From contig JAJECO010000050.1 of assembly GCA_022822005.1 (NCBI GenBank), forward strand, positions 1-64,000: a DNA stretch of 64,000 bases, in the 5' to 3' direction. Both the position numbers and the translations under genes were made by a program. A model generated the notes under the pieces. It was not told where the DNA came from. It saw only the letters and a program-made list of their open reading frames with translations, and ran no database searches. The DNA is from Candidatus Poribacteria bacterium (GTDB lineage: Bacteria; Poribacteria; WGA-4E; PCPOR2b). Shown piece after piece: positions 46,560 through 55,457 of the stretch (its first letter is position 1; each line of letters begins with the position of its first letter).

Positions 46560-46988
46560 TGCTGTTATTTCCCTTCAGATTCGTGCGTGGCATATCTATG
46601 TTTCGTTTCAGTACCTTCCCCCTGTATGCCTACGCGTTACCATCTTGTATTTCTCGTACATCTTTGCGCCTCGATTTTTCGAGGATGATAGGCGATGATA
46701 AGTAAATAATCAAGGAAAAAGTAAGAGATTTGACTGCTAGTCAATCTGGTGAACATGATTATTGGAATCGAATCATCGAAGCGAGTTTTCAGCTCCTATG
46801 TATATTTTTTGTTAAAGATTTTGCATGATAGTTAGCAACTAACTTCAACAGAAGGAACATATCCCACGATAACAACCTTGACGTTCAAACTCTGGGAGGA
46901 TTTTTCTCTGTTTGGAATTTCACACGGTCAGAGGTATGAGATAGAGAGAAAATTATTGGTGGGAAAACTCCACAGAAAGGAAAAAACA
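46560..46988. other. Gap upstream of the lipoprotein array
   Basis: No gene is seen apart from the unlikely upstream extension of the first array gene. There is a short hairpin CTCGA / TCGAG near 46670 and a palindrome AGTTAG-CAA-CTAACT near 46830, which may be a regulator site. No promoter can be assigned with confidence. Confidence 0.5.
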
Positions 46989-47918
46989 GTGCACAGAATG
47001 TTAAGAGCTACCATTTTAATCACTTATGGGCTGTTTATCATCTGTATAACCAACGGTTGCTCCGATGATGATCCAATTGAGACTGGTGAGATTAGGCTGC
47101 TATCCACCGTGCCTGAAGATGGAGGGATAGTTTCACCAACTGGAGAACTCACGATAATCTTCGATGGTTTTCCCAAATCCGTTTATGTGAATGGAAAATT
47201 GGCTTTAATCCAAGACAGCACTGCTATTGTGAAAGTTGCCGATTTGCCTAACCTAATTCCCGGCACTGATAACACGATCACCATTGAATGGAGAAATCAG
47301 GAGAATTTCCTTGCCGGATCTGAAACGATTACCGTCACTGTCTTAAAGCCTGTAACAGTCGTGGTAGATCCGGCATCACGCACCATCGCATATTTCAACC
47401 GTGGAGTGGAACTGAAATTACAGTTTAGTGATGAAGTTATGTCGGTGGAGGTCAATGGTAGATCGGCGACGGGCTCGGGGCTTGATTGGAGGGTGGATTC
47501 CGACCATGTGCCGTATGGGAAGGCAGAATTCTTGACTATCGAGTGGATAAACCGAGACGGTTCAAAGGGCTATAGCACAGTTGGTCCTTATGCAGTTGTA
47601 TATAATAGTGGGGAGCCTCCTGTAATTACAAGTGGTACAGTGTGGCATGGGGACGTAGATGTCGACCCTGCTTTAATCAATGCTGGGGGTCTCCGATATG
47701 ACTTCGACGAACCCATCACAGGCACCATTAAGCTGACTGATGAAGCGGGTGTTGATCTCAACTGGATTGGAAACGTGGTGGGGCAAACAGCAACGCTGAC
47801 CGCAGTTGCAGGACAGGAAATGGTCAACGAGACGACCTACAAGATTGAAATTGATGTCAAAGATGGTGCTGGCAATAAAACTCAAGCGACGATTAATTTC
47901 GTCACCAAGCCCAAGTGA
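46989..47918 (+). CDS. Ig-like (Big_5) lipoprotein, array copy 1
   Basis: A 309-residue lipoprotein. GTG 46989 is chosen because it aligns with the ATG-His-Arg start of the paralogs and has AAAGGA upstream; the longer frame from 46878 is not conserved. The lipobox is ITNGC, followed by Asp-rich residues. It has three beta domains: an extra N-terminal Ig-like unit, then the ATGSGLDW/WINRDGS domain shared by all copies, then a C-terminal SbsA Big_5-like domain ending FVTKPK. Longest of five copies. Probably a surface-exposed adhesive protein. Confidence 0.82.
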   Translation: MHRMLRATILITYGLFIICITNGCSDDDPIETGEIRLLSTVPEDGGIVSPTGELTIIFDGFPKSVYVNGKLALIQDSTAIVKVADLPNLIPGTDNTITIEWRNQENFLAGSETITVTVLKPVTVVVDPASRTIAYFNRGVELKLQFSDEVMSVEVNGRSATGSGLDWRVDSDHVPYGKAEFLTIEWINRDGSKGYSTVGPYAVVYNSGEPPVITSGTVWHGDVDVDPALINAGGLRYDFDEPITGTIKLTDEAGVDLNWIGNVVGQTATLTAVAGQEMVNETTYKIEIDVKDGAGNKTQATINFVTKPK

Positions 47919-47947
47919 TATATCCTCTTTAAGAAAGGACTAAAACG

Positions 47948-48673
47948 ATGCAAAAATTTTTAGGAGCGGGCATTCTAATCACATTTGGGCTGCTCATTAT
48001 CTGTATAATCAGCGGTTGTGCCGATGATGCTCCTACTGAGGATGTTGTGGCTCTTCCACCATTAGAGGAGGCTGATGTTGATCATGATCATTCTGTACCG
48101 AGAGCGCATACGGTCAAGGTGCATCCAGATCCAGATCCCTGCCTTCGTGTTTTTCCAGATACAGAATTCACGTTGAGCTTTGATGAAGGTATCACGGCTG
48201 TGATGGTCAATGATACACCCGCTACAGGTGCAGGACGCAATTGGATGGTGATGCCGGGTTTAGAGGTGGGAACAGCATGGCTAAATATCGAGTGGTTCAA
48301 CCGGGACGCCACCCGTCGCGCTACAACGATTGGCCCCTATGTAGTTGTGGCAGGTCCGGATGCGCTAGAATCTCCCGCAATTACGCATGGTACAGTGAGA
48401 AATGGGGAGGCCGATGTCAACCCTGCACCAATCAATGCAAGTGGTTTGCTGTTTTTTTTCGACGAACCCGTCATAGGAGCCATCAAGCTGACTGACGAGG
48501 CGTGTGCTGACCTCAACTGGACTGGAACCGTCGATGATCGGACAGCAGCACTCACTCCGGTTGCAGGACAGGAACTTGCCAATAACACAGTCTACAAGGT
48601 TGAAATTGATGTCCAAGATGGCGGAGGTAATCGATTTAGAGCAACAATTACTTTCGTTACCAAACCCAAGTGA
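47948..48673 (+). CDS. Ig-like (Big_5) lipoprotein, array copy 2
   Basis: A 241-residue lipoprotein with lipobox ISGC. A short linker with acidic/His runs precedes two domains: the middle VNDTPATGAGRNW domain and the C-terminal Big_5-like domain (DVNPAPINASG...FVTKPK). The 3' half is almost identical to copy 3. Spaced 29 nt from copy 1 by the repeated TATCCTCTTTAAGAAAGGA spacer that carries the ribosome site. Confidence 0.85.
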   Translation: MQKFLGAGILITFGLLIICIISGCADDAPTEDVVALPPLEEADVDHDHSVPRAHTVKVHPDPDPCLRVFPDTEFTLSFDEGITAVMVNDTPATGAGRNWMVMPGLEVGTAWLNIEWFNRDATRRATTIGPYVVVAGPDALESPAITHGTVRNGEADVNPAPINASGLLFFFDEPVIGAIKLTDEACADLNWTGTVDDRTAALTPVAGQELANNTVYKVEIDVQDGGGNRFRATITFVTKPK

Positions 48674-48702
48674 TATATCCTGTTTAAGAAAGGACTAAAA
48701 CA

Positions 48703-49389
48703 ATGCACAGACTTTTAAGGGCAGGCATTCTAATCACGTTTGGGATGTTTATTATTTGTATAATCAGCGGTTGTGCCGATGATGTTCCCACTAAGGATGT
48801 TGATCATGCTGATTCTATACCGAGAGCGCATACGGTCAAGGTGTATCCAGGTATCTGCCTTCCTGTTTTTCCACATACACAATTCGTGTTGGACCTTTAT
48901 GTTGGTGTAGCGGCGGTCAACGTCAATAATATACCCGCTACCGGTGCAGGACGCTATTGGATGGTGATGCCGGGTTTAGAGGTGGGAACAGCACAGCTAA
49001 ATATCGAGTGGATAAACCGTGACGGCTCCCGTGGTGCTACAACGATTGGGCCCTATGTAGTGCTGGCAGGTCCGGATGCGCTAGAATCTCCCGCAATTAC
49101 GCATGGTACAGTGAGAAATGGGGAGGCCGATGTCAACCCTGCACCAATCAATGCAAGCGGTTTGCTGTTTGTTTTCAACGAACCCGTCACAGGAGCCATC
49201 AAGCTGACTGACGAGGCGTGTGCTGACCTCAACTGGACTGGAACCGTCGATGATCAGACAGCAGCACTCACTCCGGTTGCAGGACAGGAACTTGCCAATA
49301 ACACAGTCTACAAGGTTGAAATTGATGTCCAAGATGGCGGAGGTAATCGATTTAGAGCAACAATTACTTTCGTTACCAAACCCGAGTGA
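48703..49389 (+). CDS. Ig-like (Big_5) lipoprotein, array copy 3
   Basis: A 228-residue lipoprotein with lipobox ISGC and the same two-domain layout. The last roughly 320 nt are almost identical to copy 2, while the middle part differs, consistent with recent duplication or gene conversion. Ribosome site AAGAAAGGA is in the shared spacer. Confidence 0.85.
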   Translation: MHRLLRAGILITFGMFIICIISGCADDVPTKDVDHADSIPRAHTVKVYPGICLPVFPHTQFVLDLYVGVAAVNVNNIPATGAGRYWMVMPGLEVGTAQLNIEWINRDGSRGATTIGPYVVLAGPDALESPAITHGTVRNGEADVNPAPINASGLLFVFNEPVTGAIKLTDEACADLNWTGTVDDQTAALTPVAGQELANNTVYKVEIDVQDGGGNRFRATITFVTKPE

Positions 49390-49418
49390 TATATCCGCTT
49401 TAAGAAAGGATTAACACA

Positions 49419-50120
49419 ATGCACAGACTTTTAAGGACAAGCCTCCTAATTCTGTTTGGGCTGCTTACTATTTGTATAATCAACAGTTGTGGTGATGATT
49501 CATCCGAAGAGGTTACAGATTCTCCGCAATTAGAAAATGATGTTCCACCATCCCCTACAATAAAGATCGTGATAGATCCAGCATCAGGAGGCTATATTTT
49601 ACCCAACACAAAATTCACGCTGACGTTTAATGAGGAAGTTGTAGCGGTGACAGTCAACGGTACAGCCGCTACAGGTTCGGGTCTCAATTGGAGATGGAGC
49701 GCGCAGCCTTATTTACCCTCTGGATCTGTAACTCTGAAAATCATGTGGACAAACCGAAATGGCTCTAGGGCTTTTGCAAAAGCAGGTCCTTATGAAGTTG
49801 CATGGGGAGGCGGAGAACCTCCCATAATAACGGTTGGCACAGTGGCAGATGGGGAGGCAGATGTTAACCCCGCGCCTATCAATGCGGGCGGTTTCCGGTT
49901 TGATTTCGACGAACGCATCACGGGAACCGTTCGGCTGACCGATGAGGCGGGTGCAGATCTCAACTGGATTGCAAATGTGGCTGGTCAAACAGCAACGTTG
50001 ACCGCAGTTGCAGGACGGGAACTTGTCAATGGGACAACCTACAAGATTGAAATTGATGTCCAAGATGGTGCTGGCAACGCACTTCAGTTGACGATTACTT
50101 TTGTTACCAAACCCAAGTGA
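49419..50120 (+). CDS. Ig-like (Big_5) lipoprotein, array copy 4
   Basis: A 233-residue lipoprotein with lipobox INSC. The linker (SPQLENDVPPSPTIKIVIDP) is followed by a VTVNGTAATGSGLNW domain and the Big_5-like C-terminus. Its first 60 nt are nearly identical to copy 5, so these two are sisters. Same 29-nt spacer on both sides. Confidence 0.85.
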   Translation: MHRLLRTSLLILFGLLTICIINSCGDDSSEEVTDSPQLENDVPPSPTIKIVIDPASGGYILPNTKFTLTFNEEVVAVTVNGTAATGSGLNWRWSAQPYLPSGSVTLKIMWTNRNGSRAFAKAGPYEVAWGGGEPPIITVGTVADGEADVNPAPINAGGFRFDFDERITGTVRLTDEAGADLNWIANVAGQTATLTAVAGRELVNGTTYKIEIDVQDGAGNALQLTITFVTKPK

Positions 50121-50149
50121 TATATCCTCTTTAAGAAAGGATTAACACA

Positions 50150-50911
50150 ATGCACAGACTTTTAAGGACAAGCCTCCTAATTCTATTTGGGCTGCTTACT
50201 ATTTGTATAATCAGCAGTTGTAGTGATAATCTACCTGAAGAGGTTACAGATTCGCCGCAATTAGAAAATGACGTTGGACCGCCTGCCACAGAGGTTGTGG
50301 TGGATCCACTAGAAAATGACGTTGGACCGCCTGCGACAGAGGTTGTGGTGGATCCACCACCCCGTGCAAGCACTGATGCAGTTCTTATTCCACGCAACAC
50401 ACAATTCACTCTGACGTTTAATGAGGGGGTCATAGCAGTGACAGTCAACGACACACCTGCTTCGGGTTCAGGGATCAATTGGGAGTGGAGTGCACAGCCT
50501 ATTTTACCCTATGGATCTGTAACTCTGACAATCAAATGGACAAACCGAGATGGTTCAGGGGGTTTTGCAACAAGTGGTCCTTATGAAGCTGCAGATGTTG
50601 ACCCTGTGCCCCCCGAAATTACGAGTGGTACAGTGGCAGATGGGGACGCAGATGTTGATCCTGGACCAATCAATGCGGCTGGGTTCCGGTTTGATTTCAA
50701 TCATGCTGTCACAGGCACCATTAAACTGGCCGATGAAGCGGGTGTTGATCTCAACTGGGTTGCAACCGTGGCCGGCCAGAGAGCAACCTTGACCGCAGTT
50801 GCAGGGCAGGAACTGGTCAACGAGACGACCTACAGGATTGAAATCGATGTTAAAGATGGGGCTGGCAATCAATTTCAGACGACGATGACTTTCGTTACGA
50901 AACCCAAATGA
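50150..50911 (+). CDS. Ig-like (Big_5) lipoprotein, array copy 5
   Basis: A 253-residue lipoprotein with lipobox ISSC. After the lipid anchor the linker contains a 16-residue unit (LENDVGPPATEVVVDP) present twice, encoded by a 48-bp tandem duplication. The middle and Big_5-like domains match the other copies. Last of the array; the family B element follows 36 nt after the stop. Confidence 0.85.
   Translation: MHRLLRTSLLILFGLLTICIISSCSDNLPEEVTDSPQLENDVGPPATEVVVDPLENDVGPPATEVVVDPPPRASTDAVLIPRNTQFTLTFNEGVIAVTVNDTPASGSGINWEWSAQPILPYGSVTLTIKWTNRDGSGGFATSGPYEAADVDPVPPEITSGTVADGDADVDPGPINAAGFRFDFNHAVTGTIKLADEAGVDLNWVATVAGQRATLTAVAGQELVNETTYRIEIDVKDGAGNQFQTTMTFVTKPK
50261..50356 (+). repeat. 48-bp in-frame tandem duplication
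   Basis: Two 48-nt units (50261-50308 and 50309-50356) differ by only a few bases and keep the frame, lengthening the lipoprotein linker by 16 residues. It looks recent and may allow slippage-based length change. Confidence 0.85.
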
Positions 50912-50946
50912 TACACTCCCTCCGAATCCGATACTCCTTTCGTTTC

Positions 50947-51068
50947 TAGGGTCATTTAATTCTCCCGTAGCTCAATCTCTTGGTTGAGGCTACGGCGGGG
51001 CAAGATGCCCCGCCTACGGTTCGGGTCATTTCAAAATCGGTCAAAAAACGGAAAACTAAATAGCCCTA
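50947..51068. mobile_element. MITE-like element, family B
   Basis: A 122-bp element with left end TAGGGTCATTTAATTCTCCC and right end whose reverse complement is TAGGGCTATTTAGTTTTCCG. It contains two hairpins (CCGTAG.CTCAA / TTGAG.CTACGG and GGCGGGGC / GCCCCGCC). The ends match the copy at 13035-13200; the interior differs. Confidence 0.6.
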
Positions 51069-51474
51069 TTTGGTTTCTGAAATTATAGACTTCCCGATAA
51101 ACGTATGGTATAATCCTACACCGTTGATTACTCAATTTACCCAATCGAACTTGATCTCCCATTTTAAGTAGTGGTGTGGCATTTTTGCGACGGCGGTGTA
51201 GCAGAGTTTCGACAATTGCTTTGTGATCACGAGGTTCTCTTTGAAATCATAACTCATGTCAAAATACCCTCAAAATCGGCTTAAGAAAGCGTTTGCCGAA
51301 AAACTCGGTTATTGATACAATACGTTATGTATGATTCGAGATAACTGTGGCATCTAAATTGCTCGTAGTTAAGTTGTTATGTAAACTTTGTTTGGTAACG
51401 ATTCGTATCAAATCTTATCTAGTTAGGTTAAAACCTCAACATAATCTATACACTTTCAAAAATTAGGAGGAATC
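51069..51474. other. AT-rich gap, no confident gene
   Basis: A minus-strand frame of 75 codons (51031-51258) is open but starts without a clear ribosome site and ends inside the family B element; it resembles no known protein. The remainder is AT-rich leader for the lpoB-like gene, whose ribosome site TTAGGAGGAATC is strong. No promoter is assigned. Confidence 0.5.
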
Positions 51475-52080
51475 ATGAAACAGGTAATCATCCCAATCAG
51501 CTGCATTCTGTTCATCATCCTTGCAGGATGCGGTTCAAAAAAAACAGTCGAGCGCATCGAAGTCGACACAACCATCGATCTATCCGGACGGTGGAATGAC
51601 ACCGACTCTCGCCAAGTCTCTGAGGCGATGATTGCGGATTGTCTCAATCACCAGTGGATTGCACGACACATGACCGGTGCCCAAGGCAAAAAGCCGGTTG
51701 TCATCGTCGGTGCGATCCGCAACCGCAGCACGGAGCATATCGCAATTCCTACGTTTGTCAGCGACATTGAACGGGCGTTCATCAATTCCGGTTTGGTCTC
51801 CGTCGTTGCCAGTGCCACCGAGCGGGGCGAACTGCGCGATGAGAAGGGAGATCAGAGCAAGTTTGCCAGCCTCGAAACGGTCAAGGCAATGGGGCAAGAG
51901 TTGGGCGCGGACTACATGATGACAGGACAGATCAACACAATCGAAGACCGTGAAGGTGGGAAGCAGGTTACGTTCTATCAAACCGATCTGACCTTGACCA
52001 ACATCGAAACCAATGAAAAAATATGGCTTGGTCAAAAGAAAATTAAGAAATTCATCGAACGGAAGCGAGCAGCTTTTTAG
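51475..52080 (+). CDS. LpoB-like penicillin-binding-protein activator lipoprotein
   Basis: A 201-residue lipoprotein with lipobox LAGC after a short hydrophobic segment. The core matches the LpoB/PF13036 family: DLSGRWNDTDSR, KPVVIVGAIRNRSTEHI, ADYMMTGQINTIEDREGGKQVTFYQTDLTL and EKIWLGQKKIKK. In enterobacteria LpoB activates PBP1B from the outer membrane. Followed 12 nt later by a COG3014-like lipoprotein, a pairing known in other genomes. Confidence 0.88.
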   Translation: MKQVIIPISCILFIILAGCGSKKTVERIEVDTTIDLSGRWNDTDSRQVSEAMIADCLNHQWIARHMTGAQGKKPVVIVGAIRNRSTEHIAIPTFVSDIERAFINSGLVSVVASATERGELRDEKGDQSKFASLETVKAMGQELGADYMMTGQINTIEDREGGKQVTFYQTDLTLTNIETNEKIWLGQKKIKKFIERKRAAF

Positions 52081-52092
52081 AAAGATCAAGCC

Positions 52093-53463
52093 ATGCACAC
52101 TGTGAAAATCCTGCCGTTCTTGGCACTGCTATGCCTGAGTCTTGGGTGTAGTCCCTATAGCATGGAAGAGGTGCGACTCGCTTTTGAACAGGGCGATTTT
52201 GATGCCGCGCTGATTGAACTGGATGCAGATGGTAAGGGAGAAGCCAAACTACCGTACCTCTTTGAACGGGGGCTGGTTACTCACTACGGGGACCAATTCG
52301 ATGAGAGCAACCGCACGTTTGAAATCGCTGAGATTACCTCGGACGACCTGTATACCAAAAGCATCTCGCGGGAAGCTGTCTCACTAGTCACTTCAGACAA
52401 CCTTCGATCCTACGCCGGGTCCCAGTATGAACGGCTACTGATACATTACTACCGTGCATTCAATTACGTCTATTTGAACATGCCGGACGACGCACTTGTT
52501 GAATGTCGGAAAGCGAGTAGGCTGCTGCAGTTCTACGCCGATGCCGATGAGAATTACGAATTTGTCGGCGCCGCTTTCATCGCGTATCTATCGGGTATCC
52601 TCTACGAATGGGCAGGGGATTGGAACGATGCCTTCATCGCTTATCGATGGGCGGAAAGGGCGTATAGACAGTATGAGGAAGCGCTGGGGATTCCTTTTCC
52701 ACAGGATGTGGGGGAATCTCTGGTACGCCTCGCCGGGAAGTTAGGTTTCCAAGAAGAATTTGAGCGATACGCGGCAACTTACGGCGAACCGCCGGAGAAC
52801 ATTCCCGATTCAGGTGAACTTATCCTACTCTACGAAACGGGTTTCGTGCCCCCCAAAATTGAGGAAAACATCGTTTTTCCCATTCTCAAGGTCGATCCTA
52901 TTGTCCAAGAGGACGCCGATCGAGATGAAAAAGCGGTTCGGGAATATGGGCGGACATTGATACGCAGACGTAACCGACAGTATAAAGAAGTCGAAATCGA
53001 ATACCTCTTGCGCGTCGCAATTCCCGCCTACCGTTCAAATCGTCCAAGAATCGTCGGTATTGACGCAAATACAGCGTATGGGGGTGCCTCTGGGATCTTG
53101 GTTGAGGATATCGAAGCCGCAGCGATGAAAACGTTTGAATCCGAGCTGCCGACGATTATGCTCCGCACAGTTGTGCGTGGTGTGTTGAAGTATCTCGGTT
53201 TTCGGCGTGCGAATCAGGAGGGGGAAGTGGTTGGCAGGCTTGTCAACTTGCTGAATGTTGTCACTGAAAGCGCAGACACCCGTTCATGGCAAACCCTGCC
53301 GAACCAGATTTTTCTTGTACGCATGCGTTTACCAGCCGGCACGCACAATATCAAACTTTCATTCTCTGACCGTACCAAACGGCAAGTTAAAACGGATAGG
53401 TTGGAGGAGGTCGTAATTCGGGGAAATGACAAGACGTTTCTGAATTACCGCACCTTTGAGTGA
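52093..53463 (+). CDS. COG3014-like lipoprotein
   Basis: A 456-residue lipoprotein with lipobox SLGC. It has a TPR-like alpha-helical N-terminal half (FEQGDFDAALIEL, HYYRAFNYVYLNMPDDALVECRKA) and a beta-rich C-terminal part rich in charged residues. This resembles the uncharacterised COG3014 lipoproteins that occur beside LpoB-like genes. A role in envelope or peptidoglycan assembly is inferred from the context only. Confidence 0.8.
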   Translation: MHTVKILPFLALLCLSLGCSPYSMEEVRLAFEQGDFDAALIELDADGKGEAKLPYLFERGLVTHYGDQFDESNRTFEIAEITSDDLYTKSISREAVSLVTSDNLRSYAGSQYERLLIHYYRAFNYVYLNMPDDALVECRKASRLLQFYADADENYEFVGAAFIAYLSGILYEWAGDWNDAFIAYRWAERAYRQYEEALGIPFPQDVGESLVRLAGKLGFQEEFERYAATYGEPPENIPDSGELILLYETGFVPPKIEENIVFPILKVDPIVQEDADRDEKAVREYGRTLIRRRNRQYKEVEIEYLLRVAIPAYRSNRPRIVGIDANTAYGGASGILVEDIEAAAMKTFESELPTIMLRTVVRGVLKYLGFRRANQEGEVVGRLVNLLNVVTESADTRSWQTLPNQIFLVRMRLPAGTHNIKLSFSDRTKRQVKTDRLEEVVIRGNDKTFLNYRTFE

Positions 53464-53480
53464 GACCTATCCTTCGTACG

Positions 53481-53662
53481 CTCATGTTAAGAATTAGTGC
53501 AACAGCACCCACTTGCCTGAAAAATCGTAGGTGCTTGCATCCCGATCTATCGGGGCGGGGCCTCCCCGATAAATCCCCGATGAATCGGGACAGGCGGGAT
53601 TCAAAGCAACTTGCCCCGCCCTTAACGCTTTCACCGTAATTGCACTCTGTTTTTACATGAAC
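53481..53662. mobile_element. Short inverted-repeat element, family C, with GATTCATCGGGG module
   Basis: Left end CTCATGTTAAGAATTAGTGC and the reverse complement of the right end (TTCATGTAAAAACAGAGTGC) are imperfect inverted copies. The interior has the CCCCGATAAATCCCCGATGA module and GGCGGGATTCAAAGCAAC as at 43457-43580. It follows the COG3014-like gene; the rest of the gap to 53799 shows nothing more. Confidence 0.55.
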
Positions 53663-53799
53663 CCTTTCGTAAAGTCCAATCTTTTACAACTAGGACTTAC
53701 GAGGTGAAGCGGATGTAGGGAACAACGATCGTTGTTCCTTACTACTCATTTTCTTCCTTATCGTTTCAGATTCCCTGCCCCCGAATGTGAGAATTGCTT

Positions 53800-55443
53800 T
53801 CATTGGTTCACCTCTATCTCAAGCTGCTGGTTTTGGGGAGCTGCCCGCTCTGCCCTGCGGAATGTGACATCAATAGGCGTCTGTGGATATTCGATACCGT
53901 TCCCCGCAAGCAGTTCATCAATCGTCCGAATCTGAATCTTTGGATATGTCGTGTGGGAGACATGAAGCCATTGAAAACGCCCCGCTGCTGCCGCTTCCTT
54001 AACCATCGGCTGAGTCGGTCGATTCAGCGTGATAAAGACACCAATCACAGCATCTTGGCTATCAACAACCGATTTCAGTTCTCGTATGTCCTTGACAGAG
54101 ACCTTCCCACTTTTGACCTGAACGACAATTTTCTGGGTCAGCGTCTTTTTTGGCTTGTCTGGGTCAACGTCCTCATAATAGATTACCCCGTCTACACCCT
54201 CGTCCGCTCCCTTCTTTTTGCCCTGATACGGTCTTGCCCGAATCAGACTCAACGCCCACCACTGGAATTGATACCGATCCTGAGCCGCTAAAGCCTTCGC
54301 GCTGGCTGCGTCCTTTGGCTCACCGATAATTTCGTATGCCACATCGTCACCGAAGGCATCGGCGAGGCGATATTTCAGTAAGGCGATGGCAAGGTGTGTA
54401 ATATCAATTCCAATCCATTGACGATTTAATGTCGCAGCTGCTTCAATCGTTGTACCGCAACCAGCAAAGGCGTCAAGCACTACATCACCTTCATTAGACG
54501 ATGTCTTGATGACACGCTCTAGTAATGCAAGGGGTTTCTGTGTGGGATAACCAAGGCGTTCTTTGCTGGTGTTTCCAATTCGTGGAATATCATTCCAAAT
54601 TGAAGGCACCTGTTTTCCCGGAAGCTCGTCAAGATACACTTTTAACCCGTCGAGTCGCGGGGTTCCATCTTTTTTCAGTAGTATGCGTCCTGCCGCATAC
54701 CATTCCTCCAACTGTGCTAACGATGCTCCCCAGCTTCGATGAGTAGGAGGTTGTGCCCCTCTCCATTCGAAGCTACGGCTTTCCATTATTGTTGACATGG
54801 TTAAGTCTCGCCCTGTGTACAAACGCCCATTTTCATCCGTCTTATAGCGAGATAACTGTGCGTCCGAATATTCGATGTATTGTTTATTCCAAGTATAACT
54901 ATCGCTTTTAGAATAAAACAGAAGTAAGTCATGGATTTTAGAGTAGTACCTTGCCTTCATGTTATGGGCATTGGTTCTTTCCCACACTATCTCATTCTGA
55001 AAATTCTCAACACCAAAAATCTGATCCAAGATAATCTTCAGATAATGCGATGCCGTCGGATCGCAATGGAGATAAAAGCTCCCCGTCGGCTTCAGGACGC
55101 GGTGGAGTTCCACCAACCGCAACGCCATCATCACAAGGTATGCCATCAAGTTCGTCTCTGTAAGGAAGCCACGAAAACTCTTGATTGTTTCCACTAAAAG
55201 ATGTGGCGCAGTCCCTATCAACTCATGATACGCCTGCTCAGTGGTTTCACCCCAGCGCCATGTATCTTCGAACGCTTGGATCTGCGCTTGCGACGACGAG
55301 CCATCCGCTTCACTGAAAATCACGTTGTACGCTTGGTTCGAGTTGAACGGCGGATCAATGTAAATCAGATCGACACTTTCGTCAGGGATGTGGGCCCGCA
55401 AAATATCTAAATTGTCACCATAGTAGAGTTGATTCGTAGGCAT
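53800..55443 (-). CDS. DNA methyltransferase fused to an Mrr-like nuclease domain
   Basis: A 547-residue protein. Residues 1-390 are a beta-class adenine/cytosine-N methyltransferase: catalytic motif IV DPPFN at 30-34 comes first and the SAM-binding DAFAGCGTT at 324-332 later. Residues about 395-515 resemble the Mrr restriction endonuclease fold: GVDG with D418, then VVQVKSGKVS with Q442 and K444, matching the D...QxK of Mrr-type PD-(D/E)XK enzymes. This suggests a single-chain restriction-modification enzyme; target and activity unknown. No S subunit or McrBC-like partner is adjacent. Confidence 0.85.
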   Translation of the reverse strand: MPTNQLYYGDNLDILRAHIPDESVDLIYIDPPFNSNQAYNVIFSEADGSSSQAQIQAFEDTWRWGETTEQAYHELIGTAPHLLVETIKSFRGFLTETNLMAYLVMMALRLVELHRVLKPTGSFYLHCDPTASHYLKIILDQIFGVENFQNEIVWERTNAHNMKARYYSKIHDLLLFYSKSDSYTWNKQYIEYSDAQLSRYKTDENGRLYTGRDLTMSTIMESRSFEWRGAQPPTHRSWGASLAQLEEWYAAGRILLKKDGTPRLDGLKVYLDELPGKQVPSIWNDIPRIGNTSKERLGYPTQKPLALLERVIKTSSNEGDVVLDAFAGCGTTIEAAATLNRQWIGIDITHLAIALLKYRLADAFGDDVAYEIIGEPKDAASAKALAAQDRYQFQWWALSLIRARPYQGKKKGADEGVDGVIYYEDVDPDKPKKTLTQKIVVQVKSGKVSVKDIRELKSVVDSQDAVIGVFITLNRPTQPMVKEAAAAGRFQWLHVSHTTYPKIQIRTIDELLAGNGIEYPQTPIDVTFRRAERAAPQNQQLEIEVNQ

Positions 55444-55457
55444 CGATTACCTCTTGC

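Noticed and set aside
46878-46988. Longer start for array lipoprotein copy 1
   Set aside because: The extra 37 residues are not found in the paralogs and would bury the signal peptide.
51031-51258. Minus-strand frame of 75 codons
   Set aside because: It ends inside a family B element, shows no clear ribosome site and resembles no family; mentioned only in the gap note.
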